Shown here: one piece after another, positions 1 through 9,045 of the stretch
Numbering within the stretch: the stretch's first letter is position 1
Layout: every line of letters starts with the position of its first letter
Source: Prolixibacteraceae bacterium
GTDB lineage: Bacteria > Bacteroidota > Bacteroidia > Bacteroidales > Prolixibacteraceae
Direction: 5' to 3'
DNA length: 64,000 bases
NCBI GenBank assembly: GCA_003457135.1
Contig: DMSQ01000051.1
Location: forward strand, 18,488-82,487
The notes under the pieces: model-generated
The model's input: only the letters and a program-made list of their open reading frames with translations
The model's database searches: none
Told to the model about the DNA's origin: nothing
Made by a program: the position numbers and the translations under genes

Positions 1-591
1 CAAATTTCAAAATCGAGTTCTTTTACCGCTTTTATTCGCTGGCAAATCAGCGACAGGTTTAGCATTTCCTCACGGACAGTTTTTGATCATTCAATTGATA
101 ACCATGAATATATCAAAAATACCAGGTATCTGGTCGGAAAGATTGACCGCAATACCATATCATCAACATTTCGTCTGGAATATTTTGTTTCGCCTGAAAT
201 CTCATTACAATATTACGGAAATCCTTATGCTTCAATCGGAAAATTTGACGACTTCAGGGAAGTGGCCGATGCCGATAACAAATCGCTGGCCTTGCGCTAT
301 AACAAGCTCGAAAAAACTCTTATGGCAAATAACACTTATATATTAGAAAATGATGAGCCGACTAAATACACGATAAGAAATCCTGATTTCAATTATCAGA
401 AGTTTAATTCCAATTTAGTCGGACGGTGGGAATTTAAGCCTGGTTCTACCTTTTACCTGGTGTGGACCAATTCCCGTTTTGCTAACGCTGGTGTGTTGGA
501 TCAATCAATCTGGAAAAGCTTTGTTAACATTCCTAATGTGAAATCCCAAAATGTGTTTATGGTCAAATTCAGCTATTGGTTTTCGTTATAA
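1..591 (+). CDS. DUF5916-type protein, C-terminal end only (gene starts before the window)
   Basis: Frame 1 is open from the first base to the TAA at 589-591, giving about 196 residues of a C-terminus. The text matches what I know of DUF5916 proteins, which have an N-terminal CBM9-like domain and a C-terminal outer-membrane beta-barrel. Visible hallmarks are the segment TFRLEYFVSPEISLQYYG, then NPDFNYQKFNSNLVGRWEF, then PGSTFYLVWTN, and a final FSYWFSL ending in an aromatic residue as expected for a barrel closing strand. Any signal peptide and the CBM9-like half lie outside the window. Substrate and exact role are unknown for the family; a carbohydrate- or metal-related surface role is often suspected. 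Confidence 0.8.
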   Translation, partial: QISKSSSFTAFIRWQISDRFSISSRTVFDHSIDNHEYIKNTRYLVGKIDRNTISSTFRLEYFVSPEISLQYYGNPYASIGKFDDFREVADADNKSLALRYNKLEKTLMANNTYILENDEPTKYTIRNPDFNYQKFNSNLVGRWEFKPGSTFYLVWTNSRFANAGVLDQSIWKSFVNIPNVKSQNVFMVKFSYWFSL

Positions 592-628
592 ATTGCTTTC
601 TTTTGCCTGAAATTGAGAATTTAAAGTT

Positions 629-1975
629 GTGACTATTTCTGACTATTTACCTGTTTACCGAAAAAATCTGACGCTGGCCGTTCCTGTTATTTTTGCACAA
701 ATAGGGCAAGTGACTGTTAATCTGGCCGATAATATGATGGTTGGTCATGTCGGAACTACCGAACTTGCTGCTGCATCGTTTGCAATCAATGTCTTTCATG
801 TGGGAATGTTATTTGGACTGGGCTTAACTTTGGGCATAACTCCCCTGGTTGGGCAATCATTCAACTCACAAAATCCGGGTGGAGTAGGAGGATGGCTTAA
901 AAATGGCGTTTTGGTGCATTTCATTTCCGCTGTGTTGCTTTGTTTGCTCATGTCGTCGGTTGTTTTCTTTATGGGACGAATGGGACAGAGCGAAGAGGTT
1001 GTACGGGCAGCAATTCCATATTTTTTGATTCAGGTAGCCTCTCTTTTACCCATGATGATTTTCTTTTCAATGAAGCAATTTTTTGAAGGGGTTGGAAATA
1101 CAAAAATTGCCATGGTCATCACCATTATTGCCAATTTCTTAAATATTGGCCTTAATTATATCCTGATATTCGGTAAATTGGGATTTCCGGCCCTCGGACT
1201 GAATGGCGCCGGTTATGCCACTTTAATTGCAAGATTGATTATGCCGGTCATTTTTCTCCTGATTATTCTAAAAAGGCCGTCGTTCAAGGTTTACTTTTAT
1301 TCGGCAAAAAAAGCAGGTTTCGAAATTAAAAAAATTAAGCGAATGTTATCTGTCGGATTATCAATCGGAATGCAAATGATCATCGAAATTCTGGCCTTTA
1401 GTGTTGGCGCCATTATGTTGGGATGGATTTCGAAAGAGGCGCTGGCCGGTCATCAGGTTGCTATCGGGATGGCCGGGATGACCTACATGATTTCGTTTGG
1501 TTTGGCTTCGGGAACAACTATCAGGGTAAGCCACGCCTTTGGCGATCGCGACCGGAATGAGTTAAAACATGCCATTTTCGCATCGCTTCATATAGTGATT
1601 GCTTTTATGTCGCTGATGGGAATTTTATTTATAGTATTACGCAATCAGCTTCCACTCTTGTTTACAAGCGATCCTGAAGTAATTAAGTTTGCAGCGGGAT
1701 TGTTGATTGTTGGCGCGTTTTTTCAGATTTTCGATGGAGTGCAGGTTGTTTTGCTGGGCGCTTTGCGTGGAATGGCCGATGTGAGAATTCCAATGTTTAT
1801 TGCATTTTTCTCTTATGTCGTTGTCAGTTTGCCCATCAGCTATCTACTGGCCTTTGTACTTAATTTTGGGTATTCCGGAGTCTGGATTGGATTTGTATTC
1901 GGACTTTCCACAGCCGCTATTTTATTTGGTTTCAGGTTAAAATATACCTACCGGAGCGCTGCCCATTTGTCGTAG
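629..1975 (+). CDS. MATE family multidrug/toxin exporter (NorM-like)
   Basis: A 448-residue polytopic inner-membrane protein with about twelve hydrophobic segments. The first helix region (LTLAVPVIFAQIGQ) and the following NLADNMMVGHVGTTELAAASFA are the classic MATE N-terminus; the second half repeats the pattern at GLSIGMQMIIEILAFSVGAIMLGW. Such proteins expel cationic drugs and metabolites using Na+ or H+ gradients. The start is a GTG at 629, since no ATG in this frame precedes the conserved N-terminus. It is separate from the second MATE gene at 16355-17791 and not similar enough to be a recent copy. A bidirectional terminator follows at 2140-2182. Confidence 0.93.
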   Translation: MTISDYLPVYRKNLTLAVPVIFAQIGQVTVNLADNMMVGHVGTTELAAASFAINVFHVGMLFGLGLTLGITPLVGQSFNSQNPGGVGGWLKNGVLVHFISAVLLCLLMSSVVFFMGRMGQSEEVVRAAIPYFLIQVASLLPMMIFFSMKQFFEGVGNTKIAMVITIIANFLNIGLNYILIFGKLGFPALGLNGAGYATLIARLIMPVIFLLIILKRPSFKVYFYSAKKAGFEIKKIKRMLSVGLSIGMQMIIEILAFSVGAIMLGWISKEALAGHQVAIGMAGMTYMISFGLASGTTIRVSHAFGDRDRNELKHAIFASLHIVIAFMSLMGILFIVLRNQLPLLFTSDPEVIKFAAGLLIVGAFFQIFDGVQVVLLGALRGMADVRIPMFIAFFSYVVVSLPISYLLAFVLNFGYSGVWIGFVFGLSTAAILFGFRLKYTYRSAAHLS

Positions 1976-2033
1976 CAGATAATTTACTTCAGGATTTAAG
2001 GTTTGAAAGACCATAGTTAAGGCCACTCCGAAA

Positions 2034-2114
2034 AGTCATCCGATGAATGTTTTTGCAAAAGACTTAAAAATTTTCAGTCTGTTAATCTGTTAATTAGGAA
2101 TTCATCGGATGACT
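2034..2114. repeat. Perfect 15-bp inverted repeat with a 51-bp loop
   Basis: The arm AGTCATCCGATGAAT at 2034-2048 is repeated as its exact reverse complement at 2100-2114. The loop is AT-rich and codes for nothing recognisable. It sits between the MATE gene and the terminator shared with the opposing gene. It looks like a small non-autonomous repeat element rather than a terminator, because neither arm is followed by a T-run. Confidence 0.7.
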
Positions 2115-2139
2115 AAATTATAAGTAAAATTACAAACGA

Positions 2140-2182
2140 AAAAAGCTTACAATCGGAATAATATCTAAATTGCAAGCTTTTT
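2140..2182. terminator. Bidirectional rho-independent terminator
   Basis: The stem AAAAAGCTT (2140-2148) pairs with AAGCTTTTT (2174-2182), extended by CAAT/ATTG beyond a one-base mismatch. It has A-run and T-run flanks on the two sides and lies between two convergent genes, so it can serve both strands. Confidence 0.75.
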
Positions 2183-2207
2183 ACTTTCTGAACCTTTTAA
2201 CCTGATT

Positions 2208-3077
2208 TTACTTGACGTATGGTGCGGCTTTTAAGAAATCATAGCTCTTTTGAACGCTTACCACAGGGTCAAAATTATATCTTTCAACTTCAACATAAGA
2301 ATCTTTCAATCCGTTTTTATAGGCCGTTTCATAAATCGGTTTGAAATCCATCAGCCCGCTTTCACCGATTTCTTTTTCATCTTTGATGTGCAATACAGGG
2401 AAACGATCAGGATACATATTCATGTAGTCAACGGCTTTGTAACCGCCTTTCATGACCCAGTACACATCCATTTCGAAGAATACTTTTTTAGGATCTGTGT
2501 TTTTGAGCATCAAATCATAAATAATACCATCCTCAATTTTTGCAAATTCGCGGTCGTGGTTATGATAGCCGAACCGAACCTTTGAAGAAGCAGTTATTTC
2601 TCCTATTGCGTTGTAAAAATCGCACCACATCTTTAATTCGTCCATCTTTTTGGGCATCGGCATACTTGGTTTGACCAAAAAACGAACGCCTGCCTCAAGA
2701 TGATCTTCAAGCGCCTTTTTCCACCAATCCATGGATTCTGCATGTTTATCTTTCGAATAATTTGGTCCTCCGATATGGGCGCTTGTCAGTTTCATGCCAA
2801 GATCTTTAACTACTTTTTTGAATTCTGAAGGAGCCATTCCGTAAATTTTCCCTTCAGCATAATTAGCAGCTTCCAAGGTGGTGAAGCCAATGTTTGAAAC
2901 CGTTTTCAAGGTTCCCAATGCATCTGCTTTCATAGCCTCGCGTAATGAATAAAGCTGCAATCCAATGCCCTTTTTAGCTTTTGCTGATAGTTCAGTTGCC
3001 TTCAGTAAGGAGCTGCCCAATAGGCTTCCGGCAACAATAAATGAACTGGTTTTTAAAAAATCTCTTCTGTTTGTCAT
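2208..3077 (-). CDS. Sugar phosphate isomerase/epimerase-like TIM-barrel protein, Tat-exported
   Basis: A 289-residue member of the xylose-isomerase-like (AP endonuclease 2) TIM-barrel superfamily. It begins with MTNRRDFLKTSSF, a twin-arginine signal with the RRDFLK box and a hydrophobic stretch, so it is probably a folded periplasmic or lipid-anchored enzyme. Barrel landmarks are GLQLYSLREAM near residue 40, TSAHIGGPNY, FGYHNHDREF and VLHIKDEKE, whose His, Glu and Asp residues form the usual divalent-metal site. Substrates vary widely in this superfamily (inositol derivatives, keto-sugars), so none is assigned. One base separates its ATG from the stop of the upstream gene, so the two are cotranscribed. 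Confidence 0.85.
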   Translation of the reverse strand: MTNRRDFLKTSSFIVAGSLLGSSLLKATELSAKAKKGIGLQLYSLREAMKADALGTLKTVSNIGFTTLEAANYAEGKIYGMAPSEFKKVVKDLGMKLTSAHIGGPNYSKDKHAESMDWWKKALEDHLEAGVRFLVKPSMPMPKKMDELKMWCDFYNAIGEITASSKVRFGYHNHDREFAKIEDGIIYDLMLKNTDPKKVFFEMDVYWVMKGGYKAVDYMNMYPDRFPVLHIKDEKEIGESGLMDFKPIYETAYKNGLKDSYVEVERYNFDPVVSVQKSYDFLKAAPYVK

Positions 3078-3078
3078 T

Positions 3079-3468
3079 TTACTCTTTTAAGATGGTTATT
3101 TTTCTTAGTGCAGTAAGGGTTTTTAGCCCTTCGGGAGTGTCAACTTTGCCGACAAGCATGTCTTTTTCAAGTTTTAGCTCAACATTAATTTCGCTGCCAT
3201 CAACCATTGTTGAAAACTTTACGACTTCCTTTTCGATATTGAGATTGCTTACAGCTAATTCACCGGCTTCAAGTTTAATTACACAGGTAATTTGTCCATC
3301 AGTTTCAGAAAAAATCAAACTTCCTTTTTCGTATCCATAAGGCGCTTCGGTAACTTCATAAAGCCATTCGCCTAAAATGTGTTTGTTTTTTACTTCTGCC
3401 TGAATTTGTGAGACTGAAGACAATAAAATTATTGCTAAGATCATTAGAGTCAAAAACTGTTTTTTCAT
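3079..3468 (-). CDS. Small secreted protein of unknown function
   Basis: This 129-residue protein starts with a clear Sec signal peptide (MKKQFLTLMILAIILLSS, cleavage probable after QIQA). The mature part reads as alternating beta strands (GEWLYEV, GSLIFSETDGQITCVIKLE, EVVKFSTMVDG, INVELKLEKDMLVGKVDT), much like small lipocalin-like or beta-barrel domains. I do not recognise a named family with confidence. It is first in a two-gene unit with the Tat-exported TIM-barrel enzyme, one base upstream, which suggests a shared periplasmic role. Confidence 0.75.
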   Translation of the reverse strand: MKKQFLTLMILAIILLSSVSQIQAEVKNKHILGEWLYEVTEAPYGYEKGSLIFSETDGQITCVIKLEAGELAVSNLNIEKEVVKFSTMVDGSEINVELKLEKDMLVGKVDTPEGLKTLTALRKITILKE

Positions 3469-3623
3469 AGTTATCTGTTTTTTTGATTATGGGCTAAAAG
3501 TAAAAAAAAAAACAGGAGTTTTAATTCAATAGGATGAATGATATTATCTTTTCAATAGTCCTTTTTTGAATTCAGAATTCCTTAAAAAAGGCTCCCTTCG
3601 AGCCACAATTTTTTATTTTGAAA

Positions 3624-5759
3624 ATGAATCAGAAGATAATTCAACTTATATCTCAACGAGTTGGTATTCAGGAAATACAGGTAATTAATACAGTTAGTTT
3701 ACTGGATGAAGGCGCAACTGTCCCGTTTATTTCGCGATATAGAAAGGAACGGACAGGAAGTCTCGATGAAGTTCAGATTGAAACCATCAAAGATGAGAAG
3801 GAACGATTGGAGGAGTTATTAAAGCGCAAGGAAACCATCCTGAAAAGTATCCAGGAGCAAAATTTCCTGACTCCGGAGCTCTTACAGCGAATTGAAGATT
3901 GCTTCGATACCACCGAACTGGAAGATATCTATCTGCCTTACAAACCAAAACGGCGGACCCGTGCCATGATTGCACGCGAAAAGGGTTTGGAGCCACTGGC
4001 TAAAATAATCATGAAACAAAATGAGCCGGATATTGACCGAAAAGCGCTTTCCTTTATAAACGGGTTGGTTGAGTCAGCAGATGAGGCCCTTGCCGGCGCC
4101 CGCGATATTATTGCCGAATGGATTAATGAGAATGAAATAGCGAGATCAATAGTGCGTCGTGCTTTTGATTCGGGAGCTTTTATTACAAGTAAAGTGATAA
4201 AAGGCAAAGAAGAGGAAGGCGTCAAATATCACGATTATTTTAATTGGAACGAACCGCTGAAAAAATGTCCGTCGCACCGGTTAATGGCTATGCGCCGTGG
4301 TGAAAATGAGGGTTTTCTCAGGGTTTCGATTTCTCCTGAAAGTGAAGATGTTATTTTGAGGCTTAAACGGTATTTTATAAACAGCGGAAACAGTTCCGCC
4401 GGTCAGATAGAATTGGCCATATCCGATTCGTACAAACGATTACTGGAGCCATCTATCGAAACCGAATTTGCCAATTTATCGAAGGAAAAGGCCGATGAAG
4501 AGGCCATCCGGGTTTTTGTGGACAATTTGCGTCAGTTACTGCTTGCTGCACCCTTGGGACAAAAGCGTGTTTTAGCTTTGGATCCGGGTTATCGTACCGG
4601 TTGTAAGTTGGTTTGCCTCGATGCCCAGGGAAATTTGCTGCATAACGAAACCATTTATCCGCACAAACCGCAGGAAGAAACGAAACAGGCGGCTCGGAAA
4701 ATATCTTCGCTGGTGAGTTCGTATCAGATTGAAGCCATTGCTATCGGAAATGGCACTGCCAGCCGCGAAACAGAAACTTTTATCAAGAAACTGCATTTTG
4801 ACCGTGAATTGCGTGTTTACGTGGTTTCGGAAGATGGGGCATCCATCTATTCTGCATCAAAAATTGCCCGCGATGAATTTCCGCAATACGATGTAACTGT
4901 GAGGGGCGCTGTGTCTATAGGCCGGCGGTTGCTGGATCCGCTTGCCGAACTGGTAAAAATTGATCCGAAATCAATAGGCGTTGGCCAGTACCAGCACGAT
5001 GTTGACCAGAAAAAATTGCAAAACAGCCTGGATAGGGTAGTTGAATCGAGTGTAAACCTGATAGGGGTAAATGTCAATACGGCTTCGAAACATTTGTTGA
5101 CTTATATTTCGGGACTTGGACCCATGCTTGCTCAAAACATTGTGGATTACCGAAAGGAAAAGGGCCCTTTTCATTCGCGGTCAGAATTAACCAGGGTAGC
5201 CCGTATGGGAGCAAAAGCCTATGAACAATCGGCCGGATTTTTACGAATTCCTGAAGCTGAAAATCCACTGGACAATTCGGCTGTTCATCCCGAATCGTAC
5301 TATGTGGTTGAAAAGATCGCGAAGGATTTGAAAACCAATGTTCAGGAGTTGATTTCGAATGAAGAGTTGCAGAAGCAAATAGAATGGACGAAATATGTGA
5401 CGGATCAAATTGGTCTTCCTACATTGAAAGATATTCAGATGGAACTCGCCAAACCTGGCCGCGATCCCCGGCAAATCATCAAAGTGTTCGAATTTGCCCC
5501 TAATATTTTTAAGATAGAAGATTTGGTGGTAGGAATGGTTTTACCCGGAATTGTCACCAACATCACGAAGTTCGGAGTGTTTGTTGATGTAGGAGTGAAA
5601 CAGGACGGGTTGGTTCATGTTTCGCAAATGGCCGACCGGTTTATCAGCGATCCTTCAGAAATAGTTAAACTTCATGAGCATGTTCAGGTCAAGGTAATTG
5701 AACTCGATTTTCAGAGAAAACGAATACAATTAAGCCTTAAACAAGCACAACCGTTATAA
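3624..5759 (+). CDS. tex: Tex family transcription accessory / RNA-binding protein
   Basis: A 711-residue cytoplasmic nucleic-acid-binding protein with the full Tex layout: N-terminal helical HtH-like domain (VPFISRYRKERTGSLDE), YqgF-homologous domain beginning near residue 315 (RVLALDPGYRTGCKL), helix-hairpin-helix region around 488-545 (ISGLGPMLAQNIVDYR), and a C-terminal S1 domain from about 635 (GIVTNITKFGVFVDVGVKQ). I chose the ATG at 3624; a TTG two codons upstream is in frame but less likely. The stop overlaps the stop of the opposing pspC-like gene. Confidence 0.96.
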   Translation: MNQKIIQLISQRVGIQEIQVINTVSLLDEGATVPFISRYRKERTGSLDEVQIETIKDEKERLEELLKRKETILKSIQEQNFLTPELLQRIEDCFDTTELEDIYLPYKPKRRTRAMIAREKGLEPLAKIIMKQNEPDIDRKALSFINGLVESADEALAGARDIIAEWINENEIARSIVRRAFDSGAFITSKVIKGKEEEGVKYHDYFNWNEPLKKCPSHRLMAMRRGENEGFLRVSISPESEDVILRLKRYFINSGNSSAGQIELAISDSYKRLLEPSIETEFANLSKEKADEEAIRVFVDNLRQLLLAAPLGQKRVLALDPGYRTGCKLVCLDAQGNLLHNETIYPHKPQEETKQAARKISSLVSSYQIEAIAIGNGTASRETETFIKKLHFDRELRVYVVSEDGASIYSASKIARDEFPQYDVTVRGAVSIGRRLLDPLAELVKIDPKSIGVGQYQHDVDQKKLQNSLDRVVESSVNLIGVNVNTASKHLLTYISGLGPMLAQNIVDYRKEKGPFHSRSELTRVARMGAKAYEQSAGFLRIPEAENPLDNSAVHPESYYVVEKIAKDLKTNVQELISNEELQKQIEWTKYVTDQIGLPTLKDIQMELAKPGRDPRQIIKVFEFAPNIFKIEDLVVGMVLPGIVTNITKFGVFVDVGVKQDGLVHVSQMADRFISDPSEIVKLHEHVQVKVIELDFQRKRIQLSLKQAQPL

Positions 5760-5957
5760 AATTACCTTTTCCTCCGGAATAATAATCCACATAATCAGAT
5801 AAGCAAAAAGACCGGGAAAACCAACACTGGCTATGGATAAAATTACGTAACCAATCCTGACAATTGTCGGATCAATATCAAAATAGTTTGCAATTCCGGC
5901 TAAAACACCGCCTATCATTTTGTCTTTTGATCTGGTAAGTCGTTTCTGTATAGTCAT
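5754..5957 (-). CDS. PspC domain small membrane protein
   Basis: A 67-residue protein consisting of one PspC domain: LTRSKDKMIGGVLAGIANYF followed by DIDPTIVRIGYVILS and a second hydrophobic stretch GLFAYLIMWIIIPEE. PspC-type proteins belong to envelope-stress responses in other bacteria; this single-domain form is common in Bacteroidota and its function is not established. The ATG at 5957 begins one base after the upstream gene's stop, so the two form an operon. Its TAA overlaps the TAA of tex on the other strand within six bases. Confidence 0.88.
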   Translation of the reverse strand: MTIQKRLTRSKDKMIGGVLAGIANYFDIDPTIVRIGYVILSIASVGFPGLFAYLIMWIIIPEEKVIL

Positions 5958-5958
5958 T

Positions 5959-6213
5959 TTAGTTGCCCTCCCCGTCTTCAAAAAAACTGTCCTGATTTTC
6001 CAATTCAGCTTCAAGAAACTCTTCAGCTTCATTGAGCAACTGCGCGATGAGATCTTTGTCTTTTGGTTTTTCGTCTATCCAGTAAATAGTCTGATTAACA
6101 TCGAAATCTTCGATATCGCTTCCGACAATGAACCGGGGTTTCTCATTGTGAACAACATACAACATATCAGGCATTTCCTGAGAGTTGTCGGCAAGCAAAA
6201 ATTTTGGCAGCAT
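5959..6213 (-). CDS. Conserved small acidic protein of unknown function
   Basis: This 84-residue, strongly acidic soluble protein has no signal peptide. Its layout is MLPKFLLADNSQEMPDMLYVVH, then PRFIVGSDIEDFDVNQTIYWIDE, then a Glu-rich C-terminal helix (LNEAEEFLEAELENQ). Similar short proteins accompany PspC-type genes in Bacteroidales as far as I recall, but no function is known to me. It is the first gene of a two-gene unit with the PspC protein. Confidence 0.75.
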   Translation of the reverse strand: MLPKFLLADNSQEMPDMLYVVHNEKPRFIVGSDIEDFDVNQTIYWIDEKPKDKDLIAQLLNEAEEFLEAELENQDSFFEDGEGN

Positions 6214-6343
6214 GGGTTTCTGTTTTTTGATTTGTTAAACAAATTTAGATAAAATTGGGAACTTTCAGCACTGATGTTCATCTAAATTTAAGCATTTACC
6301 ATTCAATAACTTTAAATCTGCCAATATTAATCCCAGGGGCGAT

Positions 6344-6424
6344 TCATTCCATGAAATACTGATGTATCAATTCCAATAATTGATCTTTTCTGACGGGTTT
6401 TGTAAGATAATCAGTACATCCGGT
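6344..6424 (-). pseudogene. C-terminal remnant of a response-regulator receiver domain
   Basis: Reading the minus strand from 6424 to the TGA at 6344-6346 gives 26 codons that include GCTDYLTKPVRKDQLLELIH. This is the beta5-alpha5 end of a CheY-like receiver, with the invariant Lys-Pro pair. An in-frame TAG (6425-6427) directly precedes it and no upstream frame restores the rest of the domain. It is therefore a fossil of a deleted regulator or hybrid kinase gene. Confidence 0.6.
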
Positions 6425-6532
6425 CTAATTGATGATATTGAGCCTTCGGGCGCCACTTTATTCTATGATTCCAAATAGATTTTAAAAAGGTAAAATTGTC
6501 GTACACCCCCAATGGAATTTGGATTTCCTTCG

Positions 6533-6540
6533 TACTTTTG
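6533..6540 (+). promoter_or_regulatory. Bacteroidota-type -7 promoter box for mutS2
   Basis: TACTTTTG matches TAnnTTTG exactly and lies 18 bases before the mutS2 ATG. I could not find a well-spaced -33 TTTG. Confidence 0.45.
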
Positions 6541-6558
6541 CGCATCTAATTGCAATGT

Positions 6559-9045
6559 ATGACTTTGGTTTATCCTGAAAATTTTGAATCGAAAATTGGT
6601 TTTGATAAGATTCGTGAATTGCTCAAAGACCGTTGCCTCAGCGATTTGGGACGGGAACTGGTTGATGATATCCGCTTCAGCAGCAATTATGAAGAGCTCA
6701 CCGAAAACCTTTCGCTGGTTGACGAATTCGTAATTATCCAGATGGAAATGGAAAATTTTCCGACCAGCTATTATTTCGATCTTCGCGAAGCACTCTCTAA
6801 AATCAGGATTGAAGGCCGTTACCTTGAAATTCAGGAATTGTATGATCTGAAACGTTCGCTCGAAACGATTTCAGGAATAGTCCGTTTCCTGAAGCAAACC
6901 AAAGAAGGGCAGTTCCCATGCTTAAAAAGGTTACTTTCAGGTGTACAGGTTTATCCGTTTGTGATCGAACGAATTGATGCCATCCTGAATAAATACGGAA
7001 AAATAAAAGATAATGCTTCTTCAGAATTGGCCCGTATCCGGAAAGAGCTGTTAAGCAAACAGTCCGGAGTTTCGAAACGTTTGCATGCCATCCTGAAAAA
7101 AGCACAGGACGATGGGTGGGTTGAAGACGATGCATCGGTTGCTATCCGCGACGGGCGCGCAGTAATTCCGGTCACTTCTGCGTTTAAACGCAAATTGAGT
7201 GGTATAGTGCATGATGAATCATCTACCGGAAAGACTTCGTACATCGAACCGGCCGAAGTGGTTGAACTGAACAACGAAATCCGCGAACTTGAATATGCCG
7301 AAATGCGCGAAATCGTTAAGATCCTGACCATTTTCTCGAACGATATCCGGCCGTATTTACCAGACCTGGTTCTGGCATACGAATTTCTGGGCAGAATTGA
7401 TTTTATCCGTGCGAAAGCTATTTACGCTATCGCTATCAATGGCATTAAACCATTTTTTGAGAATAAATGCCAGCTCGACTGGGAGAACGCCGTACATCCT
7501 TTGTTAATGTTGGCTTTGCGGCGCGAAAACCGGAAAGTGGTTCCATTGAATATTCGCCTTACTCCACAAAAACATATTCTTCTGATTTCAGGACCCAATG
7601 CCGGAGGAAAATCAGTGTGCCTGAAAACCGTTGGATTACTGCAATATATGCTTCAATGCGGATTGCTGATCCCTGTAAAGGAAAACAGCGAAACCGGAAT
7701 TTTCGATAAGCTTTTTATTGACATTGGCGATGAACAATCAATTGAAAACGACCTGAGCACTTACAGTTCACATTTGATGAACATGAAGTTTTTCCTGAAG
7801 AATTCGAACGAAAAAACCCTGGTTTTGATTGACGAATTTGGAACCGGGACTGAACCCATGCTGGGCGGCGCCATTGCAGAATCAATTCTTTCGCAGTTGA
7901 ATGAGATGAAGGCCTTCGGGGTAATTACCACACACTATACCAACCTGAAACACTTCGCTTCGTCGGCTGATGGCATCGAAAATGCAGCAATGATGTACGA
8001 TTCATCCAAAATGGAGCCACTGTTTGTTCTCGATATTGGAAAGCCAGGCAGTTCGTTCGCCTTCGAAATTGCCCGAAAAATAGGACTCCCGGAGGCTATT
8101 CTTCAGGATGCGACCGAGAAAATCGGGAAAGATCACATTAATTTCGATAAACACCTGCGCGACATTGTGCGCGACAAACGGTATTGGGAAACCAAACGGC
8201 TGAAGATTCGCCAAGTGGAGAAAACGCTCGACGATCTGGCTGAAAAGTATGAAACTGACCTGAATACGCTGGATAAACAGCGAAAAGAAATTATCCTGAA
8301 AGCCCGGCAAGAGGCGGATCAGTTATTGGCTGAAGCTAATAAACGAATTGAAAATACCATTCGTGAAATTCGTGAAAGCCAAGCGGATAAGGAAAAGACC
8401 AAACAAATTCGGGCTAAACTGGTTGAGTTTAAACAGGAGGTTGAAGTGCTGGCCGGTAACCAGGATGATCTGATAACCCGGAAGATTCAGAAATTAAAAG
8501 AAAAAGAGTTAAGCAGGAATGCAAAGAGAGGTGAGAAGAAACCTGTTATCGTAAAAGAAAAAGAACCTGAACCTGATATCTGGAAAGCTGGCGACAAAGT
8601 TTTAATGACCGGAAATCAGAATGTGGGCGAGATACTGGAGCTGAACGAGAAAAATGTGGTGGTTGCTTTTGGCCATATCCGTACATCGGTAAGCCGCGAA
8701 AAACTTCAGAAAATTACCAGCAACGAAGCGAAGAAAATACATAGGACATACAACCAGACCATGCCCAATATCAATAAAGGATTGAGCGAAAAACGCTTGA
8801 ATTTTAAAACTGAAGTTGATGTTCGCGGTCAGCGTGGGGAAGAAGCTTTGCAGACTATTCGCGAATTTATTGACGATGCCATTATGCTCGACTTTGGGGA
8901 ATTAAGAATCCTGCACGGAAAAGGTAATGGCATATTAAAGGAAATGATCCGCAATTACCTGAAAACGGAACCGGCCGTTAAATCGTTTCGCGACGAACAT
9001 GTTCAGTTTGGAGGCGCCGGAATTACGATTGTCGAAATAGGGTAG
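6559..9045 (+). CDS. mutS2: Endonuclease MutS2 (Smr-domain MutS homologue)
   Basis: An 828-residue MutS2: core/lever region (FDKIRELLKDRCLSDLGREL; SYIEPAEVVELNNEIRELE), ATPase with Walker A GPNAGGKS near residue 345 and Walker B VLIDEFGTGTEP near 423, a long coiled coil about 520-640, and a C-terminal Smr nuclease domain from about 753 with HGKGNG near 786. MutS2 acts in recombination control and, in some bacteria, rescue of collided ribosomes; it does not replace MutS1 in mismatch repair. I chose the ATG at 6559 over a TTG three codons upstream, because conserved sequence begins there and a promoter box sits just before it. Confidence 0.96.
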   Translation: MTLVYPENFESKIGFDKIRELLKDRCLSDLGRELVDDIRFSSNYEELTENLSLVDEFVIIQMEMENFPTSYYFDLREALSKIRIEGRYLEIQELYDLKRSLETISGIVRFLKQTKEGQFPCLKRLLSGVQVYPFVIERIDAILNKYGKIKDNASSELARIRKELLSKQSGVSKRLHAILKKAQDDGWVEDDASVAIRDGRAVIPVTSAFKRKLSGIVHDESSTGKTSYIEPAEVVELNNEIRELEYAEMREIVKILTIFSNDIRPYLPDLVLAYEFLGRIDFIRAKAIYAIAINGIKPFFENKCQLDWENAVHPLLMLALRRENRKVVPLNIRLTPQKHILLISGPNAGGKSVCLKTVGLLQYMLQCGLLIPVKENSETGIFDKLFIDIGDEQSIENDLSTYSSHLMNMKFFLKNSNEKTLVLIDEFGTGTEPMLGGAIAESILSQLNEMKAFGVITTHYTNLKHFASSADGIENAAMMYDSSKMEPLFVLDIGKPGSSFAFEIARKIGLPEAILQDATEKIGKDHINFDKHLRDIVRDKRYWETKRLKIRQVEKTLDDLAEKYETDLNTLDKQRKEIILKARQEADQLLAEANKRIENTIREIRESQADKEKTKQIRAKLVEFKQEVEVLAGNQDDLITRKIQKLKEKELSRNAKRGEKKPVIVKEKEPEPDIWKAGDKVLMTGNQNVGEILELNEKNVVVAFGHIRTSVSREKLQKITSNEAKKIHRTYNQTMPNINKGLSEKRLNFKTEVDVRGQRGEEALQTIREFIDDAIMLDFGELRILHGKGNGILKEMIRNYLKTEPAVKSFRDEHVQFGGAGITIVEIG

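Larger units (their letters stand above)
6214..6558. other. Gene-free stretch with a response-regulator remnant and the mutS2 promoter
   Basis: These 345 bases lie between divergent genes. They hold a short broken receiver-domain fragment on the minus strand (6344-6424) and a -7-type promoter box at 6533-6540. Nothing else recognisable was seen. Confidence 0.6.
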
